This document shows, piece after piece, positions 1-11,632 of a DNA stretch of 64,000 nucleotides. The position numbers were made by a program, and so were the translations under genes. The stretch comes from Hyphomicrobiales bacterium (GTDB lineage: Bacteria; Pseudomonadota; Alphaproteobacteria; Rhizobiales; Rhizobiaceae): assembly GCA_900465675.1 (NCBI GenBank), contig UBJR01000005.1, positions 372,001 through 436,000 of the forward strand, given 5' to 3'. The notes beneath the pieces were generated by a model. The model did not search any database. It was not told the origin of the DNA and saw nothing but the letters and a program-made list of their open reading frames with translations. Positions within the stretch are counted from its first letter, which is position 1, and each line of letters opens with the position of its first letter.

Positions 1-1
1 C

Positions 2-232
2 GTCGTCAATATCGCCGTGCTGGTGCTACGCCGCGACAAGGTCGATCACCCGCATTTCCGCACGCCGACCATCGTGCCGGTCCTCGGCGCGGCGACCTGC
101 CTGTTCCTCGTCGGCCCCTGGACCGGCCGTGATCCGGTCCAGTACGTGATCGCCGCCTGCCTGATCGGCATCGGTGCGGTCCTCTGGTTCGCGACGATCG
201 GCTTCATGCGAAGCGCGAACCAGAATGCCTAA
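2..232 (+). CDS. C-terminal end of an APC-type amino acid permease (partial)
   Basis: Only the last 76 residues are in the window; the gene enters from the left edge in frame from base 2. What is visible has two hydrophobic stretches (around VPVLGAATCLFLVG and YVIAACLIGIGAVLWF) and ends in a short polar tail, as expected for the last helices of a 12-helix amino acid/polyamine permease. The basic loop before them (RRDKVDHPHFRTP) also resembles APC permeases. The stop codon overlaps the stop of the convergent ABC permease gene, so no terminator separates them. The family call rests on the tail alone. Confidence 0.55.
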   Translation, partial: VVNIAVLVLRRDKVDHPHFRTPTIVPVLGAATCLFLVGPWTGRDPVQYVIAACLIGIGAVLWFATIGFMRSANQNA

Positions 233-1071
233 TGCGACGACTGTTGCTTGGCGCGGGCGACGATCTGCGTCGGATTGACGAACTGCAGGGCGATGATGAG
301 CCAGAAGAGCGTCGTGATCATGTAGATCACCGCCATCGCATCGATCGACTGCGCGGCACGAACGCCGGAGGCAAACACTGCGTAATAGAGCGAGACGACC
401 AGCGTCTGCGTCGTCGGCCCCGAGATCAGGAAGGTCAGCTCGAACATCGCGATGGTGCGAACCAGAACCAGAAGCAGCGCCGCCAGCATGCCGGGCAGAA
501 GCAGCGGCAGCAGGATGCGGATGAAGAGGCTCGTGGTCCCCGCCCCGAACACCCGGGCCGCTGCTTCGATGCGCGGATCGATCTGTTCGATGAACGGGAT
601 CATCACCAGCACGACGAAGGGGAAAGACGGCACGAGGTTGATCAGCACGAGGCCCCAGAACGTACCGCCGAGGCCGAGCTGATAGAGCACGGTCGCAAGC
701 GGAATGCCGTAGGTCAAAGGCGGGATCAGCAGCGGCAGCAGGAAGAGCAGAACGATCAGCTTCTTGCCGGGGAAGTCGCGACGGGCCAGCGCATAGGCCG
801 TCAGCACCCCGAGAATGCCCGAGATCACCGTGACCGTGAAGACGATCTGGAAGGTGACGAGCACGACGCTCGATAGCTGGAATTCCTTCCAGGCGCTGAA
901 ATACCAGCGCGTCGTCCAGCCCGCCGGCAGCCATGTGCCGAGCCAGCGCGTCGAGAAGGAATTGATGATGACGACGGCGATGACGGCCAAGAGGTTGAGG
1001 ATGAACAGTCCTGCAACGGCCCAGACGGCGAAGCGCCAGATTTTCGATGTGAGGCCCTGGTCACGGATCAT
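229..1071 (-). CDS. ABC transporter inner-membrane permease, PotC type
   Basis: This 280-residue protein has about six membrane helices and a BPD_transp_1 EAA loop near EQIDPRIEAAARVFGAG, which docks to the ATPase. The length and the N-terminal helix followed by a periplasmic loop (STRWLGTWLPAGW) fit the second permease of spermidine/putrescine-type importers, a group that also takes up phosphonates, ferric iron and opine-like compounds. It is the last of four genes on this strand (binding protein, ATPase, permease, permease), three bases after the partner permease. The substrate is not known from sequence. Confidence 0.88.
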   Translation of the reverse strand: MIRDQGLTSKIWRFAVWAVAGLFILNLLAVIAVVIINSFSTRWLGTWLPAGWTTRWYFSAWKEFQLSSVVLVTFQIVFTVTVISGILGVLTAYALARRDFPGKKLIVLLFLLPLLIPPLTYGIPLATVLYQLGLGGTFWGLVLINLVPSFPFVVLVMIPFIEQIDPRIEAAARVFGAGTTSLFIRILLPLLLPGMLAALLLVLVRTIAMFELTFLISGPTTQTLVVSLYYAVFASGVRAAQSIDAMAVIYMITTLFWLIIALQFVNPTQIVARAKQQSSH

Positions 1072-1074
1072 GGC

Positions 1075-1956
1075 TCAGCCTTTCGTGCCGCCGGCAGGGC
1101 CGCGATAGAAGAACGAGCGGCAGGCGAGAACCGCCACCACGACGACAAGCTCGACAGCCCCCATGATGAGCGCGATCGCCGAGCCCAGTGAATGGTCATA
1201 TTGCTCGAAGGCAGCCTGATAGGCCGCGATCGAGATGACGCGCGTCGGCCCGGCCGGCGCACCGAGCAGAACCGCCGAGGGGAAGACGGCAAAGGCCTGC
1301 ACAAATGCCAGGCAAAAGGTGACGGCGAGGCCCGGCACCAGAAGCGGCAGGAAGACGCGGAAGAAGCGCTTGCGCGGACCGGCCCCCAGCGTTGCCGCCG
1401 CCTGCTCGATCGCCGGATCGATGCCGGTGATGTAGGAGAGCGTCAGCAGGAAGGCGAAGGGAAAGCCGGTGATCAGCAGCGAGGCGAAGACGCCCCAGTA
1501 GTTGTTGGTCAGCTTGACCGGCGCATCAAGGATGCCGATCAGCAGCAGCGTCTGATTGAACCAGCCGCGCGGGCCGAGGAACGTCAGCAGGCCATCGGCG
1601 ACGAAGACCGTTCCAAGCGTGATCGGCAGCACCAGGATCGTCGTCAGCAGGCGCTGGCGCCGCATCAGCCGGACGCGGAACGCGATTGGCACGGCGAGCG
1701 CCAGATTGAGGATGGTGACAGGCAACGCCAGCCACATCGTAGCGCCGATGGTGTTGTACTGGAAGGGATCGCTGAAGAACTTGGCGTAATTCGCATACCA
1801 CGCGCCGCCATCCTTCGGCGTCAGCGAATCCACCACGCCATAGAAGAAGGGATAGACGAACAACGCGAGCATGAAGATCAGGCCCGGCAGCACCAGCATC
1901 GTCGTGCCGTCGAGCCCGCGGACCGCAAGCCGGGTGCGAAGCGATGGCCCGCTCAT
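1075..1956 (-). CDS. ABC transporter inner-membrane permease, PotB type
   Basis: This 293-residue integral membrane protein has about six helices and an EAA loop at GIDPAIEQAAATLGAGP. It pairs with the downstream permease to form the membrane channel of a PotABCD-type importer. Its ATG overlaps the stop of the ATPase gene (ATGA), which indicates translational coupling. Like other PotB proteins it starts with a short cytoplasmic tail before the first helix (MLVLPGLIFMLALFVYPF). Nothing in it fixes the substrate. Confidence 0.88.
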   Translation of the reverse strand: MSGPSLRTRLAVRGLDGTTMLVLPGLIFMLALFVYPFFYGVVDSLTPKDGGAWYANYAKFFSDPFQYNTIGATMWLALPVTILNLALAVPIAFRVRLMRRQRLLTTILVLPITLGTVFVADGLLTFLGPRGWFNQTLLLIGILDAPVKLTNNYWGVFASLLITGFPFAFLLTLSYITGIDPAIEQAAATLGAGPRKRFFRVFLPLLVPGLAVTFCLAFVQAFAVFPSAVLLGAPAGPTRVISIAAYQAAFEQYDHSLGSAIALIMGAVELVVVVAVLACRSFFYRGPAGGTKG

Positions 1957-3056
1957 GCAGCCGTTTCCTTGAAGAGTAGCGCCCGCCCTGCAGCCGGCTG
2001 CAGGAAGGTCGCAGCACCGCGCGGCAGCACATCGTCGGAGCGGAAATAAAGATCGGAGCCGTCAGCGGATTTAGCCAGGCCGAAGAAGGCGCGGCCGCGA
2101 TATTCCATGCTGCTGACGGTGGCGGGAATGCCATCGCCGGCGACCGCGACCAGATCTTCGGGGCGCACGGAAAGCACCGCGGCATCGCCCACCTGAAGCG
2201 GCGTGCGCATCGTGCCGGTCAGCCGCGCCGGGCCAACCTCGATCTGCGCCTCGTCACCCGACACCGAGGTGACGCGGCCGCGGATACGGGTGCGGAAGCC
2301 CATGAAATCGGCGACGTTCAGATTGACCGGGCGCTGGTAGAGATCCTGCGGCGTGCCGATCTGCTCGATATGGCCCTGGCTCATGACGACGATGCGATCG
2401 GCCAGCGATAGCGCCTCGTCCTGGTCGTGCGTCACGTAAATTGTCGTCGAGCCGATCTGGTCGTGAATGCCGCGGATTTCGGCGCGCATTTCAAGACGGA
2501 GCTTGGCGTCGAGATTGGATAGCGGCTCGTCCATCAAGACGATCGGCGGACGGATGACGACGGCACGCGCAATCGCAACACGCTGCTGCTGGCCGCCGGA
2601 GAGCTGGCCGGGCAGCTTGTCTGCCTGGCTTTCGAGCCGGACGAGCGCCAGCGCATCGTTGATCCGCTTGTCCGCTTCCGGCCCCTTGATGCCCTGCATC
2701 GCCAGACCGAAGCCGACATTCTTGCGCACGCTCATATGCGGGAAGAGCGCGTAGCTCTGGAACACCATGCCGAAGCCGCGCTTTTCGGGCTCCAGCTGGT
2801 CGATACGGCCGCCGCCGAGACGGATTTCACCGCCCGAGAGTGCCAGCAGCCCGGCGATACAGTTGAGCGCCGTCGACTTGCCGCAGCCCGACGGGCCGAG
2901 CAGTGCGATGAACTCGCCGGGTTCGATCGCAAGATCGATACCGTCGAGCGCGTTATAGGCGCCGAACGAGCGGCGGAGACCATCAAGCTCGAGACGGGCT
3001 TTGTTGCGCGACGACGGCGCTGCGTTCTGGGCGGGCGCGTTCAATCGAAACTCCAT
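1953..3056 (-). CDS. ABC transporter ATP-binding protein, PotA type
   Basis: The 367-residue ATPase has Walker [10 protein letters not shown], signature LSGGQQQR, Walker B IVLMDEP and switch histidine VTHDQDEA, followed by a C-terminal TOBE domain of about 120 residues as in PotA, FbpC and MalK. It powers the importer made by its neighbours. The gene lies 53 bases after the binding-protein gene with a hairpin between, and overlaps the next permease by four bases. All catalytic motifs are intact. Confidence 0.92.
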   Translation of the reverse strand: MEFRLNAPAQNAAPSSRNKARLELDGLRRSFGAYNALDGIDLAIEPGEFIALLGPSGCGKSTALNCIAGLLALSGGEIRLGGGRIDQLEPEKRGFGMVFQSYALFPHMSVRKNVGFGLAMQGIKGPEADKRINDALALVRLESQADKLPGQLSGGQQQRVAIARAVVIRPPIVLMDEPLSNLDAKLRLEMRAEIRGIHDQIGSTTIYVTHDQDEALSLADRIVVMSQGHIEQIGTPQDLYQRPVNLNVADFMGFRTRIRGRVTSVSGDEAQIEVGPARLTGTMRTPLQVGDAAVLSVRPEDLVAVAGDGIPATVSSMEYRGRAFFGLAKSADGSDLYFRSDDVLPRGAATFLQPAAGRALLFKETAA

Positions 3057-3074
3057 ATATATCGAGGCAATGAG

Positions 3075-3098
3075 GGCGCCGGCCCTATGACCGGCGCC
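3075..3098. terminator. Intercistronic hairpin after the binding-protein gene
   Basis: A perfect 8-base stem (GGCGCCGG / CCGGCGCC) with an 8-base loop lies between the binding-protein stop and the ATPase start. No U-run follows, so it is more likely an mRNA-stabilising or attenuating hairpin that raises binding protein over transporter than a full terminator. Confidence 0.55.
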
Positions 3099-3109
3099 AT
3101 GGATTGCGA

Positions 3110-4285
3110 TCAGCCCTTCTTGGCGCCGATCTTTTCGTCCCAGATGCGGAAGGCTTCGACGAGCTGCTTGGGCTCGAGCGGCACTTCCAGCGGGTTGCTG
3201 GCGATCCAGTCGGCATATTCAGGACGGCCGAATTCCTTGATCACGTCCTGGCTTTCCTGCGGCGCCATGTCGATGGTGACATCCTTGACGGCCGGACCCG
3301 GATAGAAATAGCCGGCGTCATAGGCGATCGCCTGCTGCTTCGGCTGCAGGATGTAGTTCAGCACATCCATCAGCACCGCGATCTTCTCGTCCGATACGCC
3401 CTTCGGGATGACCGCATAATGCGCGTCGGTGACCCAATGGAAGCCGTCGAGCTTCTGCACCTTGGCTTCGGCGGGAACGATGCCGAGGGCGCGCGGGTTG
3501 ATGTCCCAGCCCGTCGTCGTGGCCACGATGTCACGGGTACCTTCGCCGAGTTCCTTGAACACCACGGCGGTGCCGGTCGGGTAGTATTCGATGTTCTCGC
3601 CGAGAGCGGCCAGATATTCCCAGGTCTTCGTCCAGCCCTTGGCGGGATCACGCGGATCGCTGTCGCCGAGAAGGTACGGAAGACCCATCAGCAGCGTGCG
3701 GCCGGGGCCGGAATTGGCAGGGCGGGCGTAGAGGAACTTGTTCTTGTTCTGCTTCGTCCAGTCGAGCAGCTCCTGCGCCGTCTTTGGCGGCGTCGCCACC
3801 TTGTCCGGCATGTATTCGATCAGCGGGCCGGACGGGTAGTAGGTGATGACGACACCCTGATCCTTGGCAAGGCCCTGCATCTTGAAGGCCTGCGGCTGCA
3901 GGGTGCTTTCAAGATTGGGAAGCTCGGATTTATGCGCGCCGAGATCGATCCAGAGACCCTGGTCGACACCAGCCGAAAGCGCGTCGGTGCCGGTCAGCAC
4001 AAGATCGATATCGACCTTGCCTGCCGCCTGCTGCGCCTTGATCTTGCCGGGCAGTTCCGGGGCCGGCGCCTTGGTGAAGGCGAAGCTCGACACCCAGTCG
4101 GCCTTTTCGGCGGCATAGGCTTCGAACATGCCCTGCGTCAGCGCAAGATTGCCGGCAACGTCGGCGATGGTGATCGTCACCGGGCTCGCCGGCTTCTTCG
4201 CCTGGGCAAACAGATGGCTGGGCAGCATGCCGGCAACGGCAACGCCCGCGGCGGTACTCACGAATGTTCTGCGCGTAATGTTCAT
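3110..4285 (-). CDS. Periplasmic solute-binding protein of the PotABCD-type importer
   Basis: This 391-residue exported protein starts with a twin-arginine-like signal (TRRTFVSTAAGVAVAGML) that probably ends near LFAQA. The rest fits the SBP_bac family of polyamine, iron and phosphonate binding proteins (for example GKVDIDLVLTGTDALSAG and the late YFYPGPAVKDV). It is first in the operon and is read away from the divergent GntR gene. A possible promoter (TTGACT, 16-base spacer, TATATC) and an ATACTAGTAT palindrome lie about 165-190 bases upstream, leaving a long leader. Given uxuA nearby, a sugar acid is possible, but this transporter class makes an amino or carboxylic compound equally likely. 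Confidence 0.85.
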   Translation of the reverse strand: MNITRRTFVSTAAGVAVAGMLPSHLFAQAKKPASPVTITIADVAGNLALTQGMFEAYAAEKADWVSSFAFTKAPAPELPGKIKAQQAAGKVDIDLVLTGTDALSAGVDQGLWIDLGAHKSELPNLESTLQPQAFKMQGLAKDQGVVITYYPSGPLIEYMPDKVATPPKTAQELLDWTKQNKNKFLYARPANSGPGRTLLMGLPYLLGDSDPRDPAKGWTKTWEYLAALGENIEYYPTGTAVVFKELGEGTRDIVATTTGWDINPRALGIVPAEAKVQKLDGFHWVTDAHYAVIPKGVSDEKIAVLMDVLNYILQPKQQAIAYDAGYFYPGPAVKDVTIDMAPQESQDVIKEFGRPEYADWIASNPLEVPLEPKQLVEAFRIWDEKIGAKKG

Positions 4286-4449
4286 GGGTGTCTCCTCCTC
4301 TTGTGCGGCGTCTGCGGACGAGCCCAGACAGCCTGCTCTCCCGTGATCTGCCAGGCGAGATCAAAACGCCGGCCAACCGCCGAAAAGCGGTTGAAAGCCT
4401 TGCAAAGCGACCGCTCCTCATCGGCAAGCCTTGGCAATGGATGAGGATT

Positions 4450-4477
4450 GATATACTAGTATGCACAACAGAGTCAA
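4450..4477 (-). promoter_or_regulatory. Putative promoter and GntR operator of the ABC operon
   Basis: On the minus strand TTGACT (4472-4477) and TATATC (4450-4455) are 16 bases apart. The perfect palindrome ATACTAGTAT (4453-4462) overlaps the -10 side. It lies 30 bases before the divergent GntR gene, so the regulator could control both its own gene and the importer. The assignment is by position and symmetry only. Confidence 0.5.
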
Positions 4478-4492
4478 CGTGCAGGAAATAGC

Positions 4493-5215
4493 ATGCGGCA
4501 GGCATCCGGCTCCGAAGCGATCGACTTTCCGCCCGCAGTGGAAAGACCGGCGAAGCTACGCCGTGTGACAACGGCCGATGCCATTTTCAACCAGCTCTAC
4601 GCCGACATCGTCTCACTGCGCATGCCGCCCGGCATGGCCCTCCAGGAAAAGAAGATCGCCGAAGAATTCGGTGTCAGCCGTACCCCGGTGCGCGAGGCAC
4701 TGCTGCGGCTTGCCGAAGGCGGGCTCGTCGATATCTACCCGCAGTCGGGCACTGTCGTTTCCCGGGTTCCCGTTTCGGCCATTCCCGAAGCCGTTGTCGT
4801 GCGCAAGGCGCTGGAAACGACGACCATCGAAGCCGCGACGCGCAACGCAACACCCGCCGATATCGAGCGGCTCGATATGATCATCAGCAGGCAGAAATCG
4901 CTGGCTTCGCTGGGCGACACATCAGGCTTTCACGAGGAAGACGAAGCCTTCCATGAGGCGATCACCCGGATTGCCGGCTATCCCGGTATCTGGACGATCC
5001 TGAAGACCGTGAAAGTGCAGATCGACCGCGCCCGCCGCCTGACGCTGCCGGCGCTGGGGCGCATGGACAATGTGGTGCGCGAGCATATCGTCATCCGCGA
5101 TGCGATCGCCAGTCATGACGTCGATGCTGCCCGCGAGGCGATCCTGCATCACCTCAGCGCCGTCATCCCAGATGTGGTGGAGCTGCGCACCCGCTATCCC
5201 GATTATTTCTGCTAG
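4493..5215 (+). CDS. GntR-family regulator with FCD domain
   Basis: The 240-residue protein has an N-terminal winged helix (residues about 25-90; MALQEKKIAEEFGVSRTPVREALLRL) and a C-terminal all-helical FCD ligand domain with metal-binding histidines (FHEEDEAFHEAI, HLSAV). FCD regulators usually repress transport and catabolic genes and are released by a carboxylic acid such as a uronate or sugar acid. It lies between the divergent ABC operon and uxuA, 39 bases upstream of uxuA, which suggests a UxuR/ExuR-like role in hexuronate use. Ligand and targets are inferred. Confidence 0.87.
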   Translation: MRQASGSEAIDFPPAVERPAKLRRVTTADAIFNQLYADIVSLRMPPGMALQEKKIAEEFGVSRTPVREALLRLAEGGLVDIYPQSGTVVSRVPVSAIPEAVVVRKALETTTIEAATRNATPADIERLDMIISRQKSLASLGDTSGFHEEDEAFHEAITRIAGYPGIWTILKTVKVQIDRARRLTLPALGRMDNVVREHIVIRDAIASHDVDAAREAILHHLSAVIPDVVELRTRYPDYFC

Positions 5216-5254
5216 AAGCCAAAAATATAGAAGCGACTGACGAGGAGGAAATCG

Positions 5255-6442
5255 ATGCGGCAAGGATGGAGATGGTTTGGGCCCGAAGCCCCGGTGACAC
5301 TGGACGAGGTGCGCCAGACCGGCGCCACCAACATTGTCTCTTCGCTGCACCAGGTCCCAATCGGCCGCGCCTGGACGGAAAAGGAAGTCTCCGAGCGCAA
5401 GTCGATGATCGAGACGACACCCGCCGGGCGTTCGCCGCTCGTCTGGTCCGTCGTCGAAAGCATCCCGATCCCCGATGCCGTCAAGCGCAAGGGCGGCAAG
5501 GCGAAGGCCGAGATCGAGGCCTGGATCGCCAGCCTCGAAGCGGTCGCAGCCAACGATATCCCGATCGTCTGCTACAATTTTATGCCGGTCGTCGACTGGA
5601 CCCGTACCGAACTCGACTACATCACGCCGACAGGCGCCACCGCCATGCGCTTCGACCACGAGCGCTTTGCAGCTTTCGATCTCTTCGTGCTGCAGCGCCA
5701 GAGCGCCGGAAACGATTACTCGGCTGAAGACCAGCAGCGGGCACGCGAGGTCTATGACGAGATGAGCGAGGAAGAGATCTCCGAGATCACCCGCATCATC
5801 ACCTCCGCCCTGCCGGGCTCCACGACCGAGCCGCTGACCATCCCCGGCTTTCGCGACAAGCTATCGAGCTATGCCGGCATCGATGCCGCGAAGCTTCGCC
5901 AGCATCTGATCGAATTCCTGCAGGCCGTGACGCCGGCTGCCGAAGCGCGTGGCGTCAAGCTGACGCTGCATCCGGACGATCCGCCACGCTCGCTCTTCGG
6001 CCTGCCGCGTATCGCCTCGAATGCCGAGGATTATGCGGCGCTCTTCGACGCCGTGCCCTCGCCTGCAAACGGTATGTGCTATTGCACCGGCAGCCTTGGC
6101 GTCCGCGCCGAAAACGATATGCCCGCGATCGCAAGGCGTTTCGCCTCGCGCATCTATTTCGCCCACCTGCGCGCCACCAAGCGCGAAGGAGACGGCCGCA
6201 CTTTCCACGAAAGCGCCCATCTGGAGGGCGATGTCGACATGGTCGCAGTGCTGAAGGAACTCGTTGCCGAAGACAGCAAGCGTAGCGCCAAGGACGAGAT
6301 CGTCTTCCGCTCCGACCACGGCCACCGCATGCTCGACGACCTCAACAAGACCGTCACGCCCGGCTATCCGGCGATCGGCCGCATGCGCGGCCTGGCAGAG
6401 CTGCGCGGGATCCTCTACGCGCTGGGGTCTATCCCGTCGTAG
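5255..6442 (+). CDS. uxuA: Mannonate dehydratase
   Basis: This 395-residue TIM-barrel enzyme converts D-mannonate to 2-keto-3-deoxy-D-gluconate in hexuronate breakdown. The opening MRQGWRWFGPEAPVTL, the block VCYNFMPVVDWTRTEL, the metal-site regions TLHPDDPPRSLFGLPRI and FAHLRATKREGD, and the end FRSDHGHRMLDD are hallmarks of UxuA, and the length is normal. It follows the GntR gene on the same strand, with AGGAGG at a good distance from the ATG. The preceding steps (uronate isomerase, fructuronate reductase) are not next to it, although the two oxidoreductases downstream could supply a related reduction. Confidence 0.95.
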   Translation: MRQGWRWFGPEAPVTLDEVRQTGATNIVSSLHQVPIGRAWTEKEVSERKSMIETTPAGRSPLVWSVVESIPIPDAVKRKGGKAKAEIEAWIASLEAVAANDIPIVCYNFMPVVDWTRTELDYITPTGATAMRFDHERFAAFDLFVLQRQSAGNDYSAEDQQRAREVYDEMSEEEISEITRIITSALPGSTTEPLTIPGFRDKLSSYAGIDAAKLRQHLIEFLQAVTPAAEARGVKLTLHPDDPPRSLFGLPRIASNAEDYAALFDAVPSPANGMCYCTGSLGVRAENDMPAIARRFASRIYFAHLRATKREGDGRTFHESAHLEGDVDMVAVLKELVAEDSKRSAKDEIVFRSDHGHRMLDDLNKTVTPGYPAIGRMRGLAELRGILYALGSIPS

Positions 6443-6447
6443 GACTT

Positions 6448-6497
6448 GCGAGGGCCGCATCTTGCGATCTTGCCCTCGCCAATACCCTCATCTTTTT
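6448..6497 (+). terminator. Possible terminator between convergent genes
   Basis: The arms GCGAGGGC (6448-6455) and GCCCTCGC (6472-6479) can pair around a 16-base loop just after uxuA, and a T-run (CTTTTT) follows 12 bases later. A second short hairpin (GCCCT C AGGGC) overlaps the end. The distance to the T-run makes this a weak intrinsic terminator. Confidence 0.35.
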
Positions 6498-6547
6498 GCC
6501 CTCAGGGCTGCGCCCACGGGATGTCACAGAGATGGGGGTGGATCGAA

Positions 6548-7621
<1,074 letters not shown>

Positions 7622-7632
7622 GGCAGGCTCTC

Positions 7633-8643
<1,011 letters not shown>

Positions 8644-8705
8644 CTCGAAATAATCCTCCTGCTTGCACGGCGCGCCGCGACCCGCCCGCTCCTCTTGTAA
8701 CCATT

Positions 8706-8732
8706 CAGATACTTGCGCCAATTCTGTGTCAA
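8706..8732 (-). promoter_or_regulatory. Weak promoter candidate for the oxidoreductase pair
   Basis: On the minus strand TTGACA (8727-8732) is followed after 15 bases by TATCTG (8706-8711). The spacing is shorter than usual. Its position inside the region of the longer reading frame supports the start at 8643. The rest of the 234-base gap before emrA shows nothing further that I recognise. Confidence 0.33.
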
Positions 8733-8877
8733 GCGATGTTTAGCCGCAGAATGCGACAAATTCTCCGGCGCAATTGCAGTGCCCAAAAAGCCGCAGGGAC
8801 GGCAGTCGGCGGCCAGGAACTGAAAGCCCGGTTGATGCGTTCTGGCGCTATTCCTCCATCAACGACCGAGATCCGCC

Positions 8878-10017
8878 GTGGACCAGAAACAGCGCACCGC
8901 ACCGCAACTGGACGAAGATCAACGCGAGGAACCGAAGGACAGCGCAGACGCTGAGCCCACCGGCAAAGAGGAAAAGAAACCGTCGATTATCCGGCGCCAT
9001 CCGCTGGCGGCGCTCTTCATCGCCGTTGCGATCGCGGCCGTCGCGGTCATCGGGTATGTGGTCTGGCTGGTTTATTTCCATCCCTATGAGAGCACCGATG
9101 ACGCCTTCATCGATGCGCGCAGTTTCTCGGTCGCTGCCAAGATTTCCGGCTATGTTGCCGATGTTCCCGTCTCCGACAACCAGCATGTCGATGCCGGCGC
9201 CGTCATCGTCAAGATCGATCCACGCGACTACCAGATTGCCCTCGATCAATCGAACGGCCAGATCGGCGTCGCGAAAGCGGCAATATCGAGTGCCGAAGCG
9301 CAGATCGCCGCCGCCGGTGCGGCGATCGACGAAGCGAAGGCGCAGCAGACCTCGGCCGCCGCAGCCCTCCAATATGCCAATGATGAAAACAGCCGGCAGC
9401 AGCAATTGGTCAAGAGCGGCGCCGGTTCCGAACAGTCCGCCCAGCAGGCCGCATCGACGTTACGGCAGAACCAGGCGAATTTCGTCCAGTCGCAGGCAAG
9501 CGTCACCTCCGCGGTGAAGAACCAGGCCGCCGCCGAAGCGCAGAAGGCGAGCGCGATCGCCACCCTTCACCAAGCTGAGGCGGAGGTGGAAGCGGCGCAG
9601 CAGAACCTCGACTACACGACCATCACTGCGGCTCAGCCGGGCCGGGTCGTCAAGCTCAGCGGCTCGAAGGGCCAGTATGTGCAGGCGGGTCAGGCAATAG
9701 CCATGTTCGTTCCCGACGAGATCTGGATCACCGCCAATTTCAAGGAAACGCAGCTCACCGACATGCGTCCCGGCCAGCCCGTCGATGTGACGATCGACGC
9801 CTATCCGGATCATCTGCTGAGGGGCAAGGTGGATTCCGTGCAGCCCGGCTCAGGCACCGCCTTCTCGCTGCTGCCGGCTGAAAATGCCACCGGCAACTAT
9901 GTAAAGGTCACCCAGCGTGTGCCGGTGAAGATCGTCGCCGACGACTGGCCGAAGGATATCGCCATCGGCCCCGGCATGTCGGTCGTGCCGACGGTGACGG
10001 TCCGGCCGAGGCATTGA
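8878..10017 (+). CDS. EmrA/HlyD-type membrane fusion protein
   Basis: This 379-residue periplasmic adaptor has a charged cytoplasmic tail, one membrane anchor (residues about 43-67), the typical ESTDDAFIDA entry to the lipoyl/barrel domain, a long Ala/Gln-rich coiled coil (about 110-240) and the closing barrel (PGQPVDVTIDAYP). It joins the inner-membrane pump encoded one base downstream to an outer-membrane channel. The chosen start is the GTG at 8878. No TolC-like channel or regulator is next to the pair. Confidence 0.92.
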   Translation: MDQKQRTAPQLDEDQREEPKDSADAEPTGKEEKKPSIIRRHPLAALFIAVAIAAVAVIGYVVWLVYFHPYESTDDAFIDARSFSVAAKISGYVADVPVSDNQHVDAGAVIVKIDPRDYQIALDQSNGQIGVAKAAISSAEAQIAAAGAAIDEAKAQQTSAAAALQYANDENSRQQQLVKSGAGSEQSAQQAASTLRQNQANFVQSQASVTSAVKNQAAAEAQKASAIATLHQAEAEVEAAQQNLDYTTITAAQPGRVVKLSGSKGQYVQAGQAIAMFVPDEIWITANFKETQLTDMRPGQPVDVTIDAYPDHLLRGKVDSVQPGSGTAFSLLPAENATGNYVKVTQRVPVKIVADDWPKDIAIGPGMSVVPTVTVRPRH

Positions 10018-10018
10018 G

Positions 10019-11629
10019 ATGAGCAGCGCCGCAACGACGGCCGGAAGCGCGCCCACAGCCGCGTTCGGGGCATCGAACCCATGGCTGATCGCGATGGTCG
10101 TATCGCTCGCGACCTTCATGGAAGTGCTTGACACGACGATCGCCAACGTGGCGCTGCGCTACATCTCCGGCGGCCTCGCGGTCAGCGCGGATGAAGCGTC
10201 CTGGGTGGTCACCACCTATCTGGTTTCCAATGCCATCATTCTGGTCGCCTCCAGCTTCATCGCCAAGCGCTATGGCCGCAGGCGCTTCTATCTGCTCTGC
10301 CTTGCCACCTTCACCGTCGCCTCGATCTGCTGCGGCCTTGCTTGGAATCTCGAGTCGCTGCTGGTTTTCCGGATGATCCAGGGCTTTGCCGGTGGTGGCA
10401 TGGTGCCGATATCGCAGTCGATCCTCGCCGACTCCTTCCCGCCCTCCAAGCGCGGCCAAGCCTTCGCGATGTTCGGCGTCGCCGTCGTCGTCGCCCCGGT
10501 GATCGGCCCGACGCTCGGCGGCTATCTCTCCGACAATTTCTCCTGGCACTGGTGCTTCCTGATCAACGGACCGGTCGGCGTCTTCGCCTTCATCCTCGTG
10601 TACATGCTGGTGCAGGAGCCGGAATCGCTTCGCAGGGAGCGCGCGGAGATGCGCAGCAAAGGCACGCGTTTTGACATTACCGGCTTCCTACTGGTCGCAA
10701 CATTCCTCGGCGCGCTGGAACTGGCGCTCGACCGCGGGCAGACGGAGGATTGGTTCGGCTCGAACTTCATCATCGCCACGGCCGCAGTCTGCCTGCTGGC
10801 CCTTGCCTTTGCCATCCCGTGGCTGATGACCCATCGAAATCCTGTGATCGATGTCCGGCTGCTTGCCAGCCGCCAGTTCGGCGCCTGCGTCATCGTCATG
10901 CTGGCAACCGGCGCGATCCTGATTGCCACGACGCAATTCGTGCCGCAGGTGCTGCAGACCAATTTCGGTTACACCGCGACCTGGGCCGGCTTTGCCCTGT
11001 CGCCCGGCGGCCTTGTGACGATGATGATGATGTTTGCCGCCGGACGCCTGACATCGATGGTCCAGCCGAAATATCTGATCGCCATCGGCATGGCGATCAT
11101 CGCGCTGGCGATGTGGGACATGACGCGGCTGAATGCCGATCTGAACTTCGGCTTCTTCGTATGGTCGCGGCTTTATCTCGGCCTCGGCCTGCCGCTGATC
11201 TTCATTCCGATCACCGCCGCATCCTATGACGGTCTGCGGCCCGATCAGACTGACCAGGCCTCCGCGCTGATCAACGCGGCGCGCAATACCGGCGGCTCGA
11301 TCGGCGTCTCGATCGCCTCCAATGTGCTGGCCCACCGCGAGCAATGGCACCAGAGCCGGCTGGTCGAGCATGTCATTCCGTCGGAACCCGGCTATACGAA
11401 CGCGTTCAATCAAGCGACGCAATTCTTCGCCGGTCGCGGCTCAAGCCTGCTCGATGCGCAGTCGCAGGCGATGGGCTGGATCGGCCATCAAGTGCAGACC
11501 CAAGCGAGCTATCTTGCCTATATCGACGTCTTCCACGTCCTGATGGTGATCTCAGCGCTGATGGTGCCGCTAGCGCTGATCCTTCGGCGCATCGATCTCA
11601 AGCAGGATGCGGCACCTGGAGGGCACTGA
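10019..11629 (+). CDS. EmrB-type drug efflux MFS transporter (DHA2, 14 helices)
   Basis: The 536-residue protein has the DHA2 signature LDTTIANVALRYISG in helix 1, WVVTTYLVSNAI in helix 2, motif A at AKRYGRRRFY and motif C at GVAVVVAPVIGPTLGG, with about 14 hydrophobic segments. It exports hydrophobic drugs or plant compounds using the proton gradient, together with the EmrA-type adaptor whose stop lies one base before its ATG. In rhizobia such pairs often handle plant phenolics, but no inducer-binding regulator is adjacent to support that here. Confidence 0.93.
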   Translation: MSSAATTAGSAPTAAFGASNPWLIAMVVSLATFMEVLDTTIANVALRYISGGLAVSADEASWVVTTYLVSNAIILVASSFIAKRYGRRRFYLLCLATFTVASICCGLAWNLESLLVFRMIQGFAGGGMVPISQSILADSFPPSKRGQAFAMFGVAVVVAPVIGPTLGGYLSDNFSWHWCFLINGPVGVFAFILVYMLVQEPESLRRERAEMRSKGTRFDITGFLLVATFLGALELALDRGQTEDWFGSNFIIATAAVCLLALAFAIPWLMTHRNPVIDVRLLASRQFGACVIVMLATGAILIATTQFVPQVLQTNFGYTATWAGFALSPGGLVTMMMMFAAGRLTSMVQPKYLIAIGMAIIALAMWDMTRLNADLNFGFFVWSRLYLGLGLPLIFIPITAASYDGLRPDQTDQASALINAARNTGGSIGVSIASNVLAHREQWHQSRLVEHVIPSEPGYTNAFNQATQFFAGRGSSLLDAQSQAMGWIGHQVQTQASYLAYIDVFHVLMVISALMVPLALILRRIDLKQDAAPGGH

Positions 11630-11632
11630 GAG